NCBI GenBank assembly: GCA_003249625.1
Contig: QKII01000214.1
Coordinates: 1-17,803 of the forward strand
From: Propionivibrio sp.
GTDB lineage: Bacteria > Pseudomonadota > Gammaproteobacteria > Burkholderiales > Rhodocyclaceae
Direction: 5' to 3'
Length of the DNA stretch: 17,803 bases
Made by a program: the position numbers and the translations under genes. The notes beneath the pieces are model-generated. The model was not told the origin of the DNA and made no database searches. It saw only the letters and a program-made list of their open reading frames with translations. Shown piece by piece: positions 1-8,520 of the stretch (positions within the stretch are counted from its first letter, which is position 1; every line of letters starts with the position of its first letter).

Positions 1-1229
1 GAAACAGTGATCCCTGTAATCGACAGCATCCCGACCGCTGCCAATGAGATCCCGAACAGGCCGGATACGGAATCGCCGGCACCGCCCATGACGTAGTACG
101 CAACAAGCATTCCGACAGCCATGCAGATCATTGGCCACATGGTCGAATACATGCCGATGCCCATGCCCGAGATCAAGGTCGTCGCAGGACCGGTTTCCGA
201 CTGCCGCGCGATGGTTTTAACGAAGCGATAGTCGCCAGAGGTGTAGATTTCGGTGATTTTTCCGATGGCCAACCCCGCGACCAGGCCGGCCGTCAAAGCA
301 GCAAAAGCCTTGAGATTGCCGAAGATCAGTTGGCTAAGCACTCCGGAAATAACGACGGTCAATCCACCTGCAACATAAGTGCCCAGGTTGAGCGCGGCTT
401 GTGGATTGTCTCCTTTGCTGGCACGGGCAATCAACACGCCGGCAATACACGCGATGATACCGAGGGCACACAGCCCGAAGACATAAAGAACGCCCTCTCC
501 ATTCTTGAACAGTACTGCACCCAACGCGAAAGCGCCGATGATCGAGCCGGCGTACGACTCAAACAGGTCCGCCCCCATCCCGGCAACGTCACCTACGTTA
601 TCGCCGACGTTATCGGCAATGACAGCTGGATTGCGAGGGTCATCCTCGGGAATTCCGGCTTCGACCTTGCCCACAAGATCCGCACCCACATCGGCCGCCT
701 TGGTGTAGATACCTCCCCCAACGCGGGCGAACAGCGCGATAGAACTTGCACCGAGACCGAACCCGGTGATGTAGCTCACGTTCTGATCGAACAGAAGATA
801 GAGGGCACCGAGACCAACCATGCCAAGACCGGCAACGGACATGCCCATCACGGCCCCGCCTGAAAACGCGATGCGCAAAGCGGCGTTCATTCCCGTCTGT
901 GCTGCAGCCGCTGTACGGACATTGGCTTTCGTAGCCACCTGCATTCCGAAAAAGCCCGCCATGATCGAACAACAGGCGCCACTGACAAAACAAACGGCTG
1001 TCTGCCAGTTGATGAAGAGCGCGAGTACGGCAAATACGATGAGGATGAAGACCGACAGATAACGGTACTCACGATAGAGAAATGCCATTGCTCCTTCGTG
1101 AATATATCCGGCAATCTCTCGCATCCGCGGAGTGCCCGCGTCGGCGTTGCCAATTTCCCTACTCAGCACAAAGGCGAAAAGTAGCGCGACGACACCGGCG
1201 AGTGTCGACAGAATCAGGTAAGTGGTCAA
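1..1229 (-). CDS. hppA: Membrane-bound ion-pumping pyrophosphatase, N-terminal part (cut by window start)
   Basis: Integral membrane enzyme that hydrolyses pyrophosphate and pumps H+ (or Na+) across the membrane. About 409 residues lie in the window; the C-terminal part is beyond position 1. The frame is open throughout and shows the family hallmarks: DVGADLVGK near residue 180 (pyrophosphate/Mg binding), then GIPEDDPRNPAVIADNVGDN and DVAGMGADLFESY, with hydrophobic helices before, between and after. I place the start at a TTG (1227-1229), because AGGAGA lies 8 nt upstream and the residues that follow (LTTYLILSTLAGVVALLFAF) form the expected first helix. No in-frame ATG gives a full first helix. 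The residue that separates K+-dependent from K+-independent enzymes is outside the window, so ion and K+ dependence cannot be judged. It follows the unknown gene at 1304-2065 after 74 nt containing a stem-loop. Confidence 0.95.
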   Translation of the reverse strand, partial: MTTYLILSTLAGVVALLFAFVLSREIGNADAGTPRMREIAGYIHEGAMAFLYREYRYLSVFILIVFAVLALFINWQTAVCFVSGACCSIMAGFFGMQVATKANVRTAAAAQTGMNAALRIAFSGGAVMGMSVAGLGMVGLGALYLLFDQNVSYITGFGLGASSIALFARVGGGIYTKAADVGADLVGKVEAGIPEDDPRNPAVIADNVGDNVGDVAGMGADLFESYAGSIIGAFALGAVLFKNGEGVLYVFGLCALGIIACIAGVLIARASKGDNPQAALNLGTYVAGGLTVVISGVLSQLIFGNLKAFAALTAGLVAGLAIGKITEIYTSGDYRFVKTIARQSETGPATTLISGMGIGMYSTMWPMICMAVGMLVAYYVMGGAGDSVSGLFGISLAAVGMLSITGITV

Positions 1230-1265
1230 GATATTGGTCTCCTGGAATTATTGATTATTGTCATG

Positions 1266-1298
1266 CGCTACGGAATGCCGCACCGCCACTCCGTAGCG
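1266..1298 (-). other. Stem-loop between the unknown gene and hppA
   Basis: A perfect 9-bp inverted repeat, CGCTACGGA (1266-1274) and TCCGTAGCG (1290-1298), with a 15-nt loop. It lies 5 nt after the stop codon of the unknown gene and about 36 nt before the hppA start. No T-run follows it on the minus strand, so it is not a standard intrinsic terminator. It may be an RNA processing, stability or protein-binding element in the hppA leader. Confidence 0.5.
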
Positions 1299-1303
1299 AA
1301 AAG

Positions 1304-2065
1304 TCAGATGTTGGCGGAGCGCCACCATTGGGTATGTTTATCCCTCAACTCCTGATGCGAGAGCATCGGATAGAACACCAAATCGCCTTCGTTCCCTACA
1401 TAGACGCCCTTCTTGACCATCCGGTAGGGAAATTCCATCGAGTGCACCCGGTGAACCATTTTGCTGTCCTTGCCGGCTTTGAGAACCATCAAGGCCTCAC
1501 GCAAGTGATGAATATACGAATAAGGCAAGTCGTTCGCCGATCCGTTTTCGGGATCATCTGCCAACTCCCCCAACCCCAGTTCGACGAAGACCAACCCCGG
1601 GAAACGAATGAATTTTGCAGGATTAATCGTCACGCTCTGGTAGAAGGCAACAGGGTCGAGATGACTGACTACTAGGCTGTTCACTGGAACAAGATCCTGA
1701 TAGAGATGCAGGCAACCGTCCTTCTCTGCAGGCAACTCGCCCTTCTCCAAACCGAGCGTATGGCCATAAGCTGTCGTCAAATACAGTTTGCCGAGCGCGC
1801 TGAGCGGGATATGCTCAAGAACGCGGTAGACAGAAACATAGACCGAGTGCTTTGGTGATCCGTCCTCAGCCGGTACGCAACGCTCAATGGCGGTCGGAAT
1901 GTCGAAGTAGTCGCTACGAAAGTCCGGATCAACCTCAAAGAACAGGCATTGTCCCTTGGATTTATATCCTGTGCCCGTAGCGTAATACTGGCCGAATTCT
2001 TCGGGTGTCAGATTGGAAGCGATCAACGCCTCCGGTATAAGCGAAAAATACAGATGGACGTCCAC
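1304..2065 (-). CDS. Uncharacterised 253-residue protein upstream of hppA
   Basis: I do not recognise this family. The frame stays open 30 codons further upstream, but I choose the GTG at 2063-2065 because AAGGAG lies 5 nt before it; the protein then begins MDVHLYFSLIPEALIASNL. There is no signal peptide or membrane segment, so it is probably cytosolic. The composition is globular, with many aromatics, acidic stretches, a mid-region YVSVYRVLEHIPLSALGKLY and a C-terminal end HTQWWRSANI. No nucleotide-binding, metal-binding or DNA-binding motif is evident. It has its own leader with hairpins (2113-2181) and a candidate promoter, and it is separated from the murA operon by about 310 bp. Co-orientation with hppA suggests, but does not show, a link to pyrophosphate or energy metabolism. 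Confidence 0.75.
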   Translation of the reverse strand: MDVHLYFSLIPEALIASNLTPEEFGQYYATGTGYKSKGQCLFFEVDPDFRSDYFDIPTAIERCVPAEDGSPKHSVYVSVYRVLEHIPLSALGKLYLTTAYGHTLGLEKGELPAEKDGCLHLYQDLVPVNSLVVSHLDPVAFYQSVTINPAKFIRFPGLVFVELGLGELADDPENGSANDLPYSYIHHLREALMVLKAGKDSKMVHRVHSMEFPYRMVKKGVYVGNEGDLVFYPMLSHQELRDKHTQWWRSANI

Positions 2066-2112
2066 GCCCTCTCCTTCTAGTCGTTGAGATTTGTGCTGAG
2101 TGAGACATTGTG

Positions 2113-2181
2113 CCGGTCGCGCATGACCGGTTGCTTTGGCTACCCCTTGGGCCAAAGGCCGGCCACCCTCCAGGCACCGGC
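2113..2181 (-). promoter_or_regulatory. Three abutting stem-loops in the leader of the unknown gene
   Basis: In minus-strand order: GCCGG/CCGGC (2177-2181 with 2158-2162, 14-nt loop carrying GGAGGG); CTTTGGC/GCCAAAG (arms 2151-2157 and 2134-2140, 10-nt loop); and CCGGTC/GACCGG (arms 2125-2130 and 2113-2118, 6-nt loop). The first two abut with no gap and 3 nt separates the last. GGCC/CCGG pieces are shared, so alternative pairings are possible. They lie 48 nt upstream of the chosen GTG start. The pattern suggests a structured 5' leader; no known riboswitch class is recognised. Confidence 0.4.
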
Positions 2182-2207
2182 AAACTGTTAAGTTCCGCTT
2201 TTTTTTG

Positions 2208-2245
2208 AGTCTACAACGCGTTGACAGCGGATCACAAGATGTGAT
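2208..2245 (-). promoter_or_regulatory. Candidate promoter with overlapping 15-bp palindrome
   Basis: On the minus strand TTGTGA (2232-2237) and TAGACT (2208-2213) are 18 nt apart and each match the sigma-70 consensus at four of six bases. The -35-like box overlaps the perfect palindrome ATCACA-AGA-TGTGAT (2231-2245), which also fits the T-N11-A form of LysR-type operators. It would give a leader of about 135 nt for the unknown gene. Regulator identity is unknown. Confidence 0.3.
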
Positions 2246-2328
2246 TCACCGACATTAACGAACAAGGTATTGCCACTCGCTCACTAACGTTACGCGACCG
2301 CGCGCCGGTTAAAACGTGCAAGCGGCGG

Positions 2329-2355
2329 CGATTGGCCAGCACATCTGACCAATCG
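2329..2355. repeat. 27-bp imperfect inverted repeat downstream of murA
   Basis: CGATTGG (2329-2335) pairs with CCAATCG (2349-2355). After one mismatch, CAG (2337-2339) pairs with CTG (2345-2347) around a 5-nt loop. Neither strand has a T-run directly after it; the plus strand has six A. It may protect the 3' end of the murA transcript. Confidence 0.35.
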
Positions 2356-3866
<1,511 letters not shown>

Positions 3867-3869
3867 GAC

Positions 3870-4622
3870 TCAATACCTCAATTTGTATCCCTTGCGCAGC
3901 AAGGCCAAAGTTGCCAGCGCAATCATCAGGAGAAACAGCGACGACACGAGCAAGCTTCTGCCCGGCGAAACGTCCGACACACCGAAGAATCCGTAACGAA
4001 AACCGTCGATCAGATAGAACACCGGATTGAAATGCGACACCCGTTGCCAGAAAGCGGGCAGGGATCCGATTGAATAGAATACTCCGGACAACATCGTCAA
4101 CGGCATGATCAGAAAGTTCTGGAAGGCCGCCAACTGATCGAATTTGTCGGCCCAGATCCCGGCCACCATTCCCAGCGCACCCATCACCCCCCCTGCCACT
4201 AGTGCAAAGATCACAATCCAGCCCGGCGCGACCACTTCGACCGGCACGAACCAGACTGTCGCAACCAGCACCCCCAGTCCAACCATCATCCCGCGCAGGA
4301 CGGCGGCAAGAACATAGGCCATGAAAAACTCGACATAGGAAATCGGAGGCAGAAGAACGAAAACGATGCTCCCGGTAACCTTCGCCTGAATCAGGCTGGA
4401 CGAACTGTTGGCAAAGGCATTCTGCATGACCGACATCATTGCCAACCCAGGGATCAGAAAGGCAGTGTATCCAACCCCATTGATGAGGACACGATCTTCC
4501 AGAACATGACCGAAGATCAACAGATACAACAATGCGGTCAAAACCGGCGCGGCGATGGTCTGAAAGCCAACTTTCCAAAATCGCAGCACTTCTTTGTAGA
4601 GAAGCGTCCTGAACCCGATCAT
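3870..4622 (-). CDS. yadH: ABC-2 type exporter permease, YadH-like
   Basis: Integral inner-membrane permease of 250 residues in the ABC-2 family. It closely follows the YadH pattern: an amphipathic N-terminal FRTLLYKEVLRFWKV, a first helix pair, PGLAMMSVMQNAFANSSSS, about six hydrophobic segments in all, and the family motif MPLTMLSGVFYSIGSLP followed by HFNPVFYLIDGFRYGFFG. It would form an exporter with the ATPase encoded just upstream, whose stop codon it overlaps by 4 nt (ATGA). The substrate is unknown; E. coli YadGH itself has no settled substrate. Location between mla genes and murA suggests an envelope role, which is inference. Confidence 0.93.
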   Translation of the reverse strand: MIGFRTLLYKEVLRFWKVGFQTIAAPVLTALLYLLIFGHVLEDRVLINGVGYTAFLIPGLAMMSVMQNAFANSSSSLIQAKVTGSIVFVLLPPISYVEFFMAYVLAAVLRGMMVGLGVLVATVWFVPVEVVAPGWIVIFALVAGGVMGALGMVAGIWADKFDQLAAFQNFLIMPLTMLSGVFYSIGSLPAFWQRVSHFNPVFYLIDGFRYGFFGVSDVSPGRSLLVSSLFLLMIALATLALLRKGYKLRY

Positions 4623-5545
4623 CGCCAGCCCTCGAGGTGCCTTTCTGGCTTACCCTGCATGACGGAAACGAAAACATCCTCCAGATCGACTTCCGACAAA
4701 CGGATATCCTGAATTGCGCATCCGGATTCACGCACTCTGGCAAGTAGCTGTTCAACCTCCTGCCAACCTGGCAACGAGAAGCAGAGAAAGCCATCGCGCC
4801 CGGCGGCGCGAGCGCGCAACTCAGCAGGAAGCCGCTCCGGTTCGTCAACTCGCAAGCTCAGGGTCCGCCCGGAAAAACGCTCCAGCAAACTCCGCGTTGA
4901 ATCGAGGGCAACAATGTGCCCCTGCTTGAGCATCGCGATACGCCCGCAGAGCTCCTCGGCTTCCTCCAGATAATGAGTCGTCAAAATGACGGTATGGCCG
5001 GCGCTATTGAGACGCCTGACGAAAGCCCAGAGCCCCTGGCGCAATTCCACATCGACTCCGGCAGTCGGCTCATCGAGAACAATCACCGGAGGTTTGTGCA
5101 CCAGTGCTTGAGCAACAAGCACGCGCCTTTTCATACCCCCGGAGAGGCGACGCATGTTGGTATCCGCCTTGGCCGTGAGGTCGAGGTTTTCAAGAATTTC
5201 GTCGATCCAGTCGTCGTTCCGGCGAATTCCGAAATACCCTGACTGGATGCGTAAAGTTTCGCGAACAGTAAAAAACGGATCGAAAACCAATTCCTGCGGG
5301 ACGACACCCAGTAGCCGACGTGCGCTGCGGTAATCAGCCCGGACATCGCACCCCATCACTTCAAGCGTCCCGGAGTCCGCTCGCACGAGTCCGGAAAGAC
5401 ACGAGATAAGCGTCGTTTTCCCAGCCCCGTTTGGTCCGAGCAAGCCAAAAAACTCCCCTTCGGCAATTTCCAGCGACACGCCATCAAGCGCCCGCAAATT
5501 CCCGAAGGACTTGGCAACTTGCCTCACAGACACTGCGGCACGCAT
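4619..5545 (-). CDS. yadG: ABC exporter ATPase, YadG-like
   Basis: Cytosolic nucleotide-binding subunit of 308 residues. Walker A GPNGAGKT is at residues 37-44, the signature is LSGGMKRR, and Walker B with the following loop is VIVLDEPTAGVDVELRQ, then the switch histidine in ILTTHYLEEAEELC. The stretch VPQELVFDPFFTVRETL is typical of YadG. The C-terminal third, after the ATPase core, is the usual accessory domain of exporter ATPases. The start is ATG 5543-5545; a GTG directly before it is also possible, and no good ribosome site is seen for either. It begins 42 nt after the mlaB stop, the largest gap in the operon, and overlaps the permease gene by 4 nt. Confidence 0.94.
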   Translation of the reverse strand: MRAAVSVRQVAKSFGNLRALDGVSLEIAEGEFFGLLGPNGAGKTTLISCLSGLVRADSGTLEVMGCDVRADYRSARRLLGVVPQELVFDPFFTVRETLRIQSGYFGIRRNDDWIDEILENLDLTAKADTNMRRLSGGMKRRVLVAQALVHKPPVIVLDEPTAGVDVELRQGLWAFVRRLNSAGHTVILTTHYLEEAEELCGRIAMLKQGHIVALDSTRSLLERFSGRTLSLRVDEPERLPAELRARAAGRDGFLCFSLPGWQEVEQLLARVRESGCAIQDIRLSEVDLEDVFVSVMQGKPERHLEGWR

Positions 5546-5587
5546 CACAAAACGAATCAGCTGAAAGAGGAAGTTGGCAGGGGAAAA

Positions 5588-5878
5588 TCAGCGCAAGGGG
5601 AGCGAGTCGGATACACCGTACAGCGCGGCCAGGCTGATTAATCCGGAAGGTGGGTTAGCAACGCGAATCCGTTTGCCGCATGCACCAGCGGTACGTATCA
5701 GGCCAAAGAGGACGCCCAACGCCGACGAATCTGCGTCCTTCACCTGTTCAAGGTCGACGGTAATCTCGTTGTTCGTTTCATTATTCAGGAGCGCCCGCCC
5801 CACCAGAAGCAACTCCCGTGCGTGAGCAATCAACATCGGCACAACAACAACGTACCGACCGTCCTTATTCTCAATCAT
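5588..5878 (-). CDS. mlaB: Lipid asymmetry system STAS protein MlaB
   Basis: Single STAS-domain protein of 96 residues, expected to bind the MlaF ATPase in the cytosol and stabilise or activate the MlaFEDB complex. The STAS core is visible: a beta strand VDLEQVKDADSSALGVLFGL, where DADSSAL is the conserved loop with the serine equivalent to the anti-sigma-antagonist phosphorylation site, followed by helix and strand KRIRVANPPSGLISLAALYGV. The start ATG overlaps the mlaC stop by 4 nt (ATGA). The separation from mlaF by four genes is normal for this operon type. Confidence 0.88.
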   Translation of the reverse strand: MIENKDGRYVVVVPMLIAHARELLLVGRALLNNETNNEITVDLEQVKDADSSALGVLFGLIRTAGACGKRIRVANPPSGLISLAALYGVSDSLPLR

Positions 5879-6495
5879 TTTTTACCGGCTTCAATCTGCT
5901 TATTCTTGTTAACAAGCATCTGGATCAGCCCATCGACGCCGTTTTCCCGGACTTCCTGATTGAACGTATCACGATAATTGGTCACCAGACTAACGCCGGC
6001 GACGATAACGTCGTAGACCTTCCAGCCTTCCTTCTGCTTTTCAAGCGAATAGTTCAGTTGAATCGGCCTGCCACCAGACTGGTGGATTTCCGTTTTCACC
6101 ACGACATCGGTAGCGTCCTCCTGCATTCGCGTTGGCTTGTAACGGATGGTCTGGTCACGATATCCCGTCAAGGCATTGGAATAGGTCCGAACGAGCAACG
6201 TCTTGAACTCTTCCGACAAACGCTTTTTCTGTTCCGGATCGGCTTTGTTCCAATCCCGCCCCATGGCCAGCGCCGTCATGCGCTGGAAGTTGAAGTGCGG
6301 TAGAACTTTGACCTCGACCAGTTCAATCGCCTTGCGCGTGTTGCCGTTCTGGATATCCTTGTCCTGCCGCACCACGGACAGCACTTCTTCGGTAACCTGT
6401 TTGATCAGCGCATCGGGAGAAACATCTTGCGCGAAGACTCCGGAAGCAGCCAGCCCCAGCCAGAGGCAAAGCACCAACAACCACTTCTTAACCAT
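5875..6495 (-). CDS. mlaC: Periplasmic phospholipid-binding protein MlaC
   Basis: Periplasmic carrier of the Mla pathway (Tol_Tol_Ttg2 family) that moves phospholipid between the outer-membrane MlaA complex and the inner-membrane MlaFEDB complex. A signal peptide is evident: KKWLLVLCLWLGLAASGVFA, with likely cleavage before QDVSPD. The family pattern follows: VLSVVRQDKDIQNGN, HFNFQRMTALAMGRDWNKA, FKTLLVRTYSNALTGY, then the strands ending GWKVYDVIVAGVSLVTNYRD. Three in-frame ATGs (6507, 6501, 6495) compete; I prefer 6495 because AGGA lies 5 nt before it and it gives the cleanest signal peptide. It starts 29 nt after the mlaA stop with that choice. Confidence 0.94.
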   Translation of the reverse strand: MVKKWLLVLCLWLGLAASGVFAQDVSPDALIKQVTEEVLSVVRQDKDIQNGNTRKAIELVEVKVLPHFNFQRMTALAMGRDWNKADPEQKKRLSEEFKTLLVRTYSNALTGYRDQTIRYKPTRMQEDATDVVVKTEIHQSGGRPIQLNYSLEKQKEGWKVYDVIVAGVSLVTNYRDTFNQEVRENGVDGLIQMLVNKNKQIEAGKK

Positions 6496-6524
6496 AAGCA
6501 TCCTCATTCAGTCGATTGCCTTCT

Positions 6525-7226
6525 TCAATCCTCGAGCGGAGGCGGATTTCCGTCATGGATCGCACTGCGACGATTTTGGAAATACGCGTTTCGCAAGTAA
6601 TTGTATTTGTCAAAAGCAGCCTCTTCCACCACCTTATCCGCCGGAAGCAGGCTGGCACGATAGTCGATGAGACGAACGCCGATCAGCGTATTCCGTGCCG
6701 AGACATCCTCCAGATGCCCCACCGGATCAGCCGAAACATCGACCACGAAACCGACTGTATCGCGTACATTCCTCGGTCCGATAACCGGCCAGAACAGATA
6801 GGGGCCATCGCCAACACCCCAGTAACCCAAAGTCTGACCGAAATCCTCGTCATGCTTGTCGAGTCCGATTTCACTGGCCACATCGATCAGACCGAGAACA
6901 CCGACCGTCGAATTGATCAGGAACCGACCAACGTCCGAAGCTCCATCCGTCAGTTTCCCCTGCAAGAGATTGTTAACGGCAATCCAGACATCCGCGAGGT
7001 TGCCAAAGAAATTACCGATACCCGTCTTGACGGGATCGGGCGTAACTTTGTCATAGCCTTGGGCAACGGGCTTGAGAACGGTATCCACGCCTTCGTTGAC
7101 GGCAAACATGGCTCGGTTGAAGCCTTCAAACGGGTCTTTCGGGTGGCTTGCATTCGTGGCGCACCCAGGCAATACAACGGCGGCGGCCACAACGAGCGCC
7201 ATACGCTTCAGAAATTGACTATTCAC
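6525..7226 (-). CDS. mlaA: Outer-membrane lipoprotein MlaA (VacJ)
   Basis: Outer-membrane lipoprotein that removes mislocalised phospholipid from the outer leaflet and passes it to MlaC. The N-terminus is a lipoprotein signal, KRMALVVAAAVVLPGCA, with the lipobox cysteine in LPGC. Family motifs follow: DPFEGFNRAMFAVNEGVDTV, NFFGNLADVWIAVNNLLQGK, GRFLINSTVGVLGLIDVASE and FGQTLGYWGVGDGPYLFWPV. An ATG at 7247 overlaps the mlaD stop (ATGA) and would add seven residues; I prefer the GTG at 7224-7226 because AAGGA lies 8 nt before it and it gives a normal-length signal. Length is about 233 residues. In E. coli mlaA is unlinked to the other mla genes; here it sits inside the operon. Confidence 0.95.
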   Translation of the reverse strand: MNSQFLKRMALVVAAAVVLPGCATNASHPKDPFEGFNRAMFAVNEGVDTVLKPVAQGYDKVTPDPVKTGIGNFFGNLADVWIAVNNLLQGKLTDGASDVGRFLINSTVGVLGLIDVASEIGLDKHDEDFGQTLGYWGVGDGPYLFWPVIGPRNVRDTVGFVVDVSADPVGHLEDVSARNTLIGVRLIDYRASLLPADKVVEEAAFDKYNYLRNAYFQNRRSAIHDGNPPPLED

Positions 7227-7243
7227 AGTTCGTTCCTTTCGGA

Positions 7244-7714
7244 TCATTTGTTTTCTGGCGTTTCGGATGCCTTGTTGAACATGAACTGACTGATCAATTT
7301 TTCCAAGACCACGGCCGACTGGGTTTTGACAAACGTATCACCGGATTTCAACATTTTGTCGTCGCCACCGGCATCAAGCCCAATGTATTGCTCACCGAGC
7401 AAGCCAGCCGTCAGGATCGAAGCAAACGTATCCTTCGGGAACTGATAACGGCTATCGATTGTAACAGTCACCATGGCTTCATAACTTTGCGGGTCGAAAC
7501 GGATATCAGTCACCCGACCAACGACCACACCCGCGCTCTTTACCGGTCCGCGCACCTTCAGCCCTCCGATGTTATCGAACCGGGCGGTTAACTGATAGGT
7601 ATCCGCAAAACTGGCTGACGACATGTTCCCGACGCGCAACGCCAGAAACAATACGGCAGCAAAACCAAAAACGACAAAAAACCCCACCCACAAATCAAGC
7701 AACTTGCGACTCAT
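7244..7714 (-). CDS. mlaD: Lipid asymmetry MCE-domain protein MlaD
   Basis: Inner-membrane anchored periplasmic protein with one MCE domain, forming the hexameric ring that binds phospholipid on top of MlaE. Residues about 8-28 (LWVGFFVVFGFAAVLFLALR) form the single membrane helix. The MCE domain runs from about 38 to 115, with TARFDNIGGLKVRGPVKSAG, VVVGRVTDI and the tail ILTAGLLGEQYIGLDAGG. Length is 156 residues, slightly short of E. coli MlaD (183), the difference being at the C-terminus. The start is ATG 7712-7714, sharing its A with the mlaE stop (TGATG), with GGGGGG 4 nt upstream; a TTG one codon earlier is less likely. Confidence 0.96.
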   Translation of the reverse strand: MSRKLLDLWVGFFVVFGFAAVLFLALRVGNMSSASFADTYQLTARFDNIGGLKVRGPVKSAGVVVGRVTDIRFDPQSYEAMVTVTIDSRYQFPKDTFASILTAGLLGEQYIGLDAGGDDKMLKSGDTFVKTQSAVVLEKLISQFMFNKASETPENK

Positions 7715-8520
7715 CAAACCCCCCGGAACATAAACGAGGTCAACACGAAATCCAGCGCCAGTATCGCCAGCGCGGAATACACGACCGTCCTCTTAATCGA
7801 AGCCGACACCCCTTCTGCCGTCGGCACGGCGTCGTAACCCTCAAAAACGGCAATCAGCGACACGGCAACGCCGAAAACAAAGCTCTTGATGATGCCGTTC
7901 CATATATCCAGACGGAAATCGACAGACCCTTGCATCTGCGACCAGAACGCACCTTCATCGACTCCGATCAACACCACGCCGACCAGATAGCCGCCGAACA
8001 CGCCGACTGCCGAAAACAATGCGGCGAGCAACGGCATCGAGATTACCCCGCCCCAAAACCGCGGAGCGACGACCCGCGCGACCGGATTGACCGCCATCAT
8101 GTCCATCGCCGTCAGTTGTTCCGTCGCCTTCATCAGTCCGATTTCCGCAGTGATCGACGACCCTGCTCGCGAGGCGAAGAGCAGCGCAGACACCACCGGC
8201 CCAAGTTCGCGCGTCAACGACAAGGCAACCAGAATCCCCAGCGCTTCCGACGAGCCATAACGCTGAAGCGTTTCATACCCCTGCATACCCAAGACCATGC
8301 CGATGAACAGGCCGGAGACCAGAATGATCAGCAATGACTGGAATCCGCTGAAGTAAATCTCGCGGATCGTCAGATGCAGCCGTCTGAACGACTGCCCGGA
8401 GTACGCCAGAATCGTCATGAAGAAGCGCGTGGCAAAACCAAGGGTCTGCAACGCATTGTTCATGCGATGGCCAGCCGAGCGAATCAATTCCACCATCACG
8501 GAAAAGGTTTTGCTAAGCAT
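7714..8520 (-). CDS. mlaE: Lipid asymmetry ABC permease MlaE
   Basis: Inner-membrane permease of the Mla phospholipid ABC system, 268 residues. Family motifs seen: the amphipathic N-terminal segment, GMVLGMQGYETLQRYGS, the hallmark LTRELGPVVSALLFASRAGS followed by AEIGLMKATEQLTAMDMM, and the C-terminal FGVAVSLIAVFEGYDAVPTAEGV. Five or six hydrophobic helices are apparent. The start ATG at 8518-8520 overlaps the mlaF end by 8 nt and has a strong ribosome site (GGGAGGT) 6 nt upstream inside mlaF. It partners with MlaF in the cytosol and MlaD in the periplasm. Confidence 0.96.
   Translation of the reverse strand: MLSKTFSVMVELIRSAGHRMNNALQTLGFATRFFMTILAYSGQSFRRLHLTIREIYFSGFQSLLIILVSGLFIGMVLGMQGYETLQRYGSSEALGILVALSLTRELGPVVSALLFASRAGSSITAEIGLMKATEQLTAMDMMAVNPVARVVAPRFWGGVISMPLLAALFSAVGVFGGYLVGVVLIGVDEGAFWSQMQGSVDFRLDIWNGIIKSFVFGVAVSLIAVFEGYDAVPTAEGVSASIKRTVVYSALAILALDFVLTSFMFRGV

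Noticed and set aside
1082..1675. Plus-strand frame of 197 codons opposite hppA and the unknown gene
   Set aside because: Crosses the hppA start, its leader and the end of the unknown gene; no ribosome site or motif.
2200..2207. Eight-T run on the plus strand, possible plus-strand terminator
   Set aside because: No plus-strand gene lies upstream and no stable hairpin directly precedes it.
4187..4193. Seven-base C run in yadH
   Set aside because: Too short and inside a conserved membrane segment; no sign of slippage use.
7712..7717. TTG at 7717 as mlaD start
   Set aside because: ATG at 7714 is one codon later, is better spaced from GGGGGG and forms the usual TGATG junction with mlaE.
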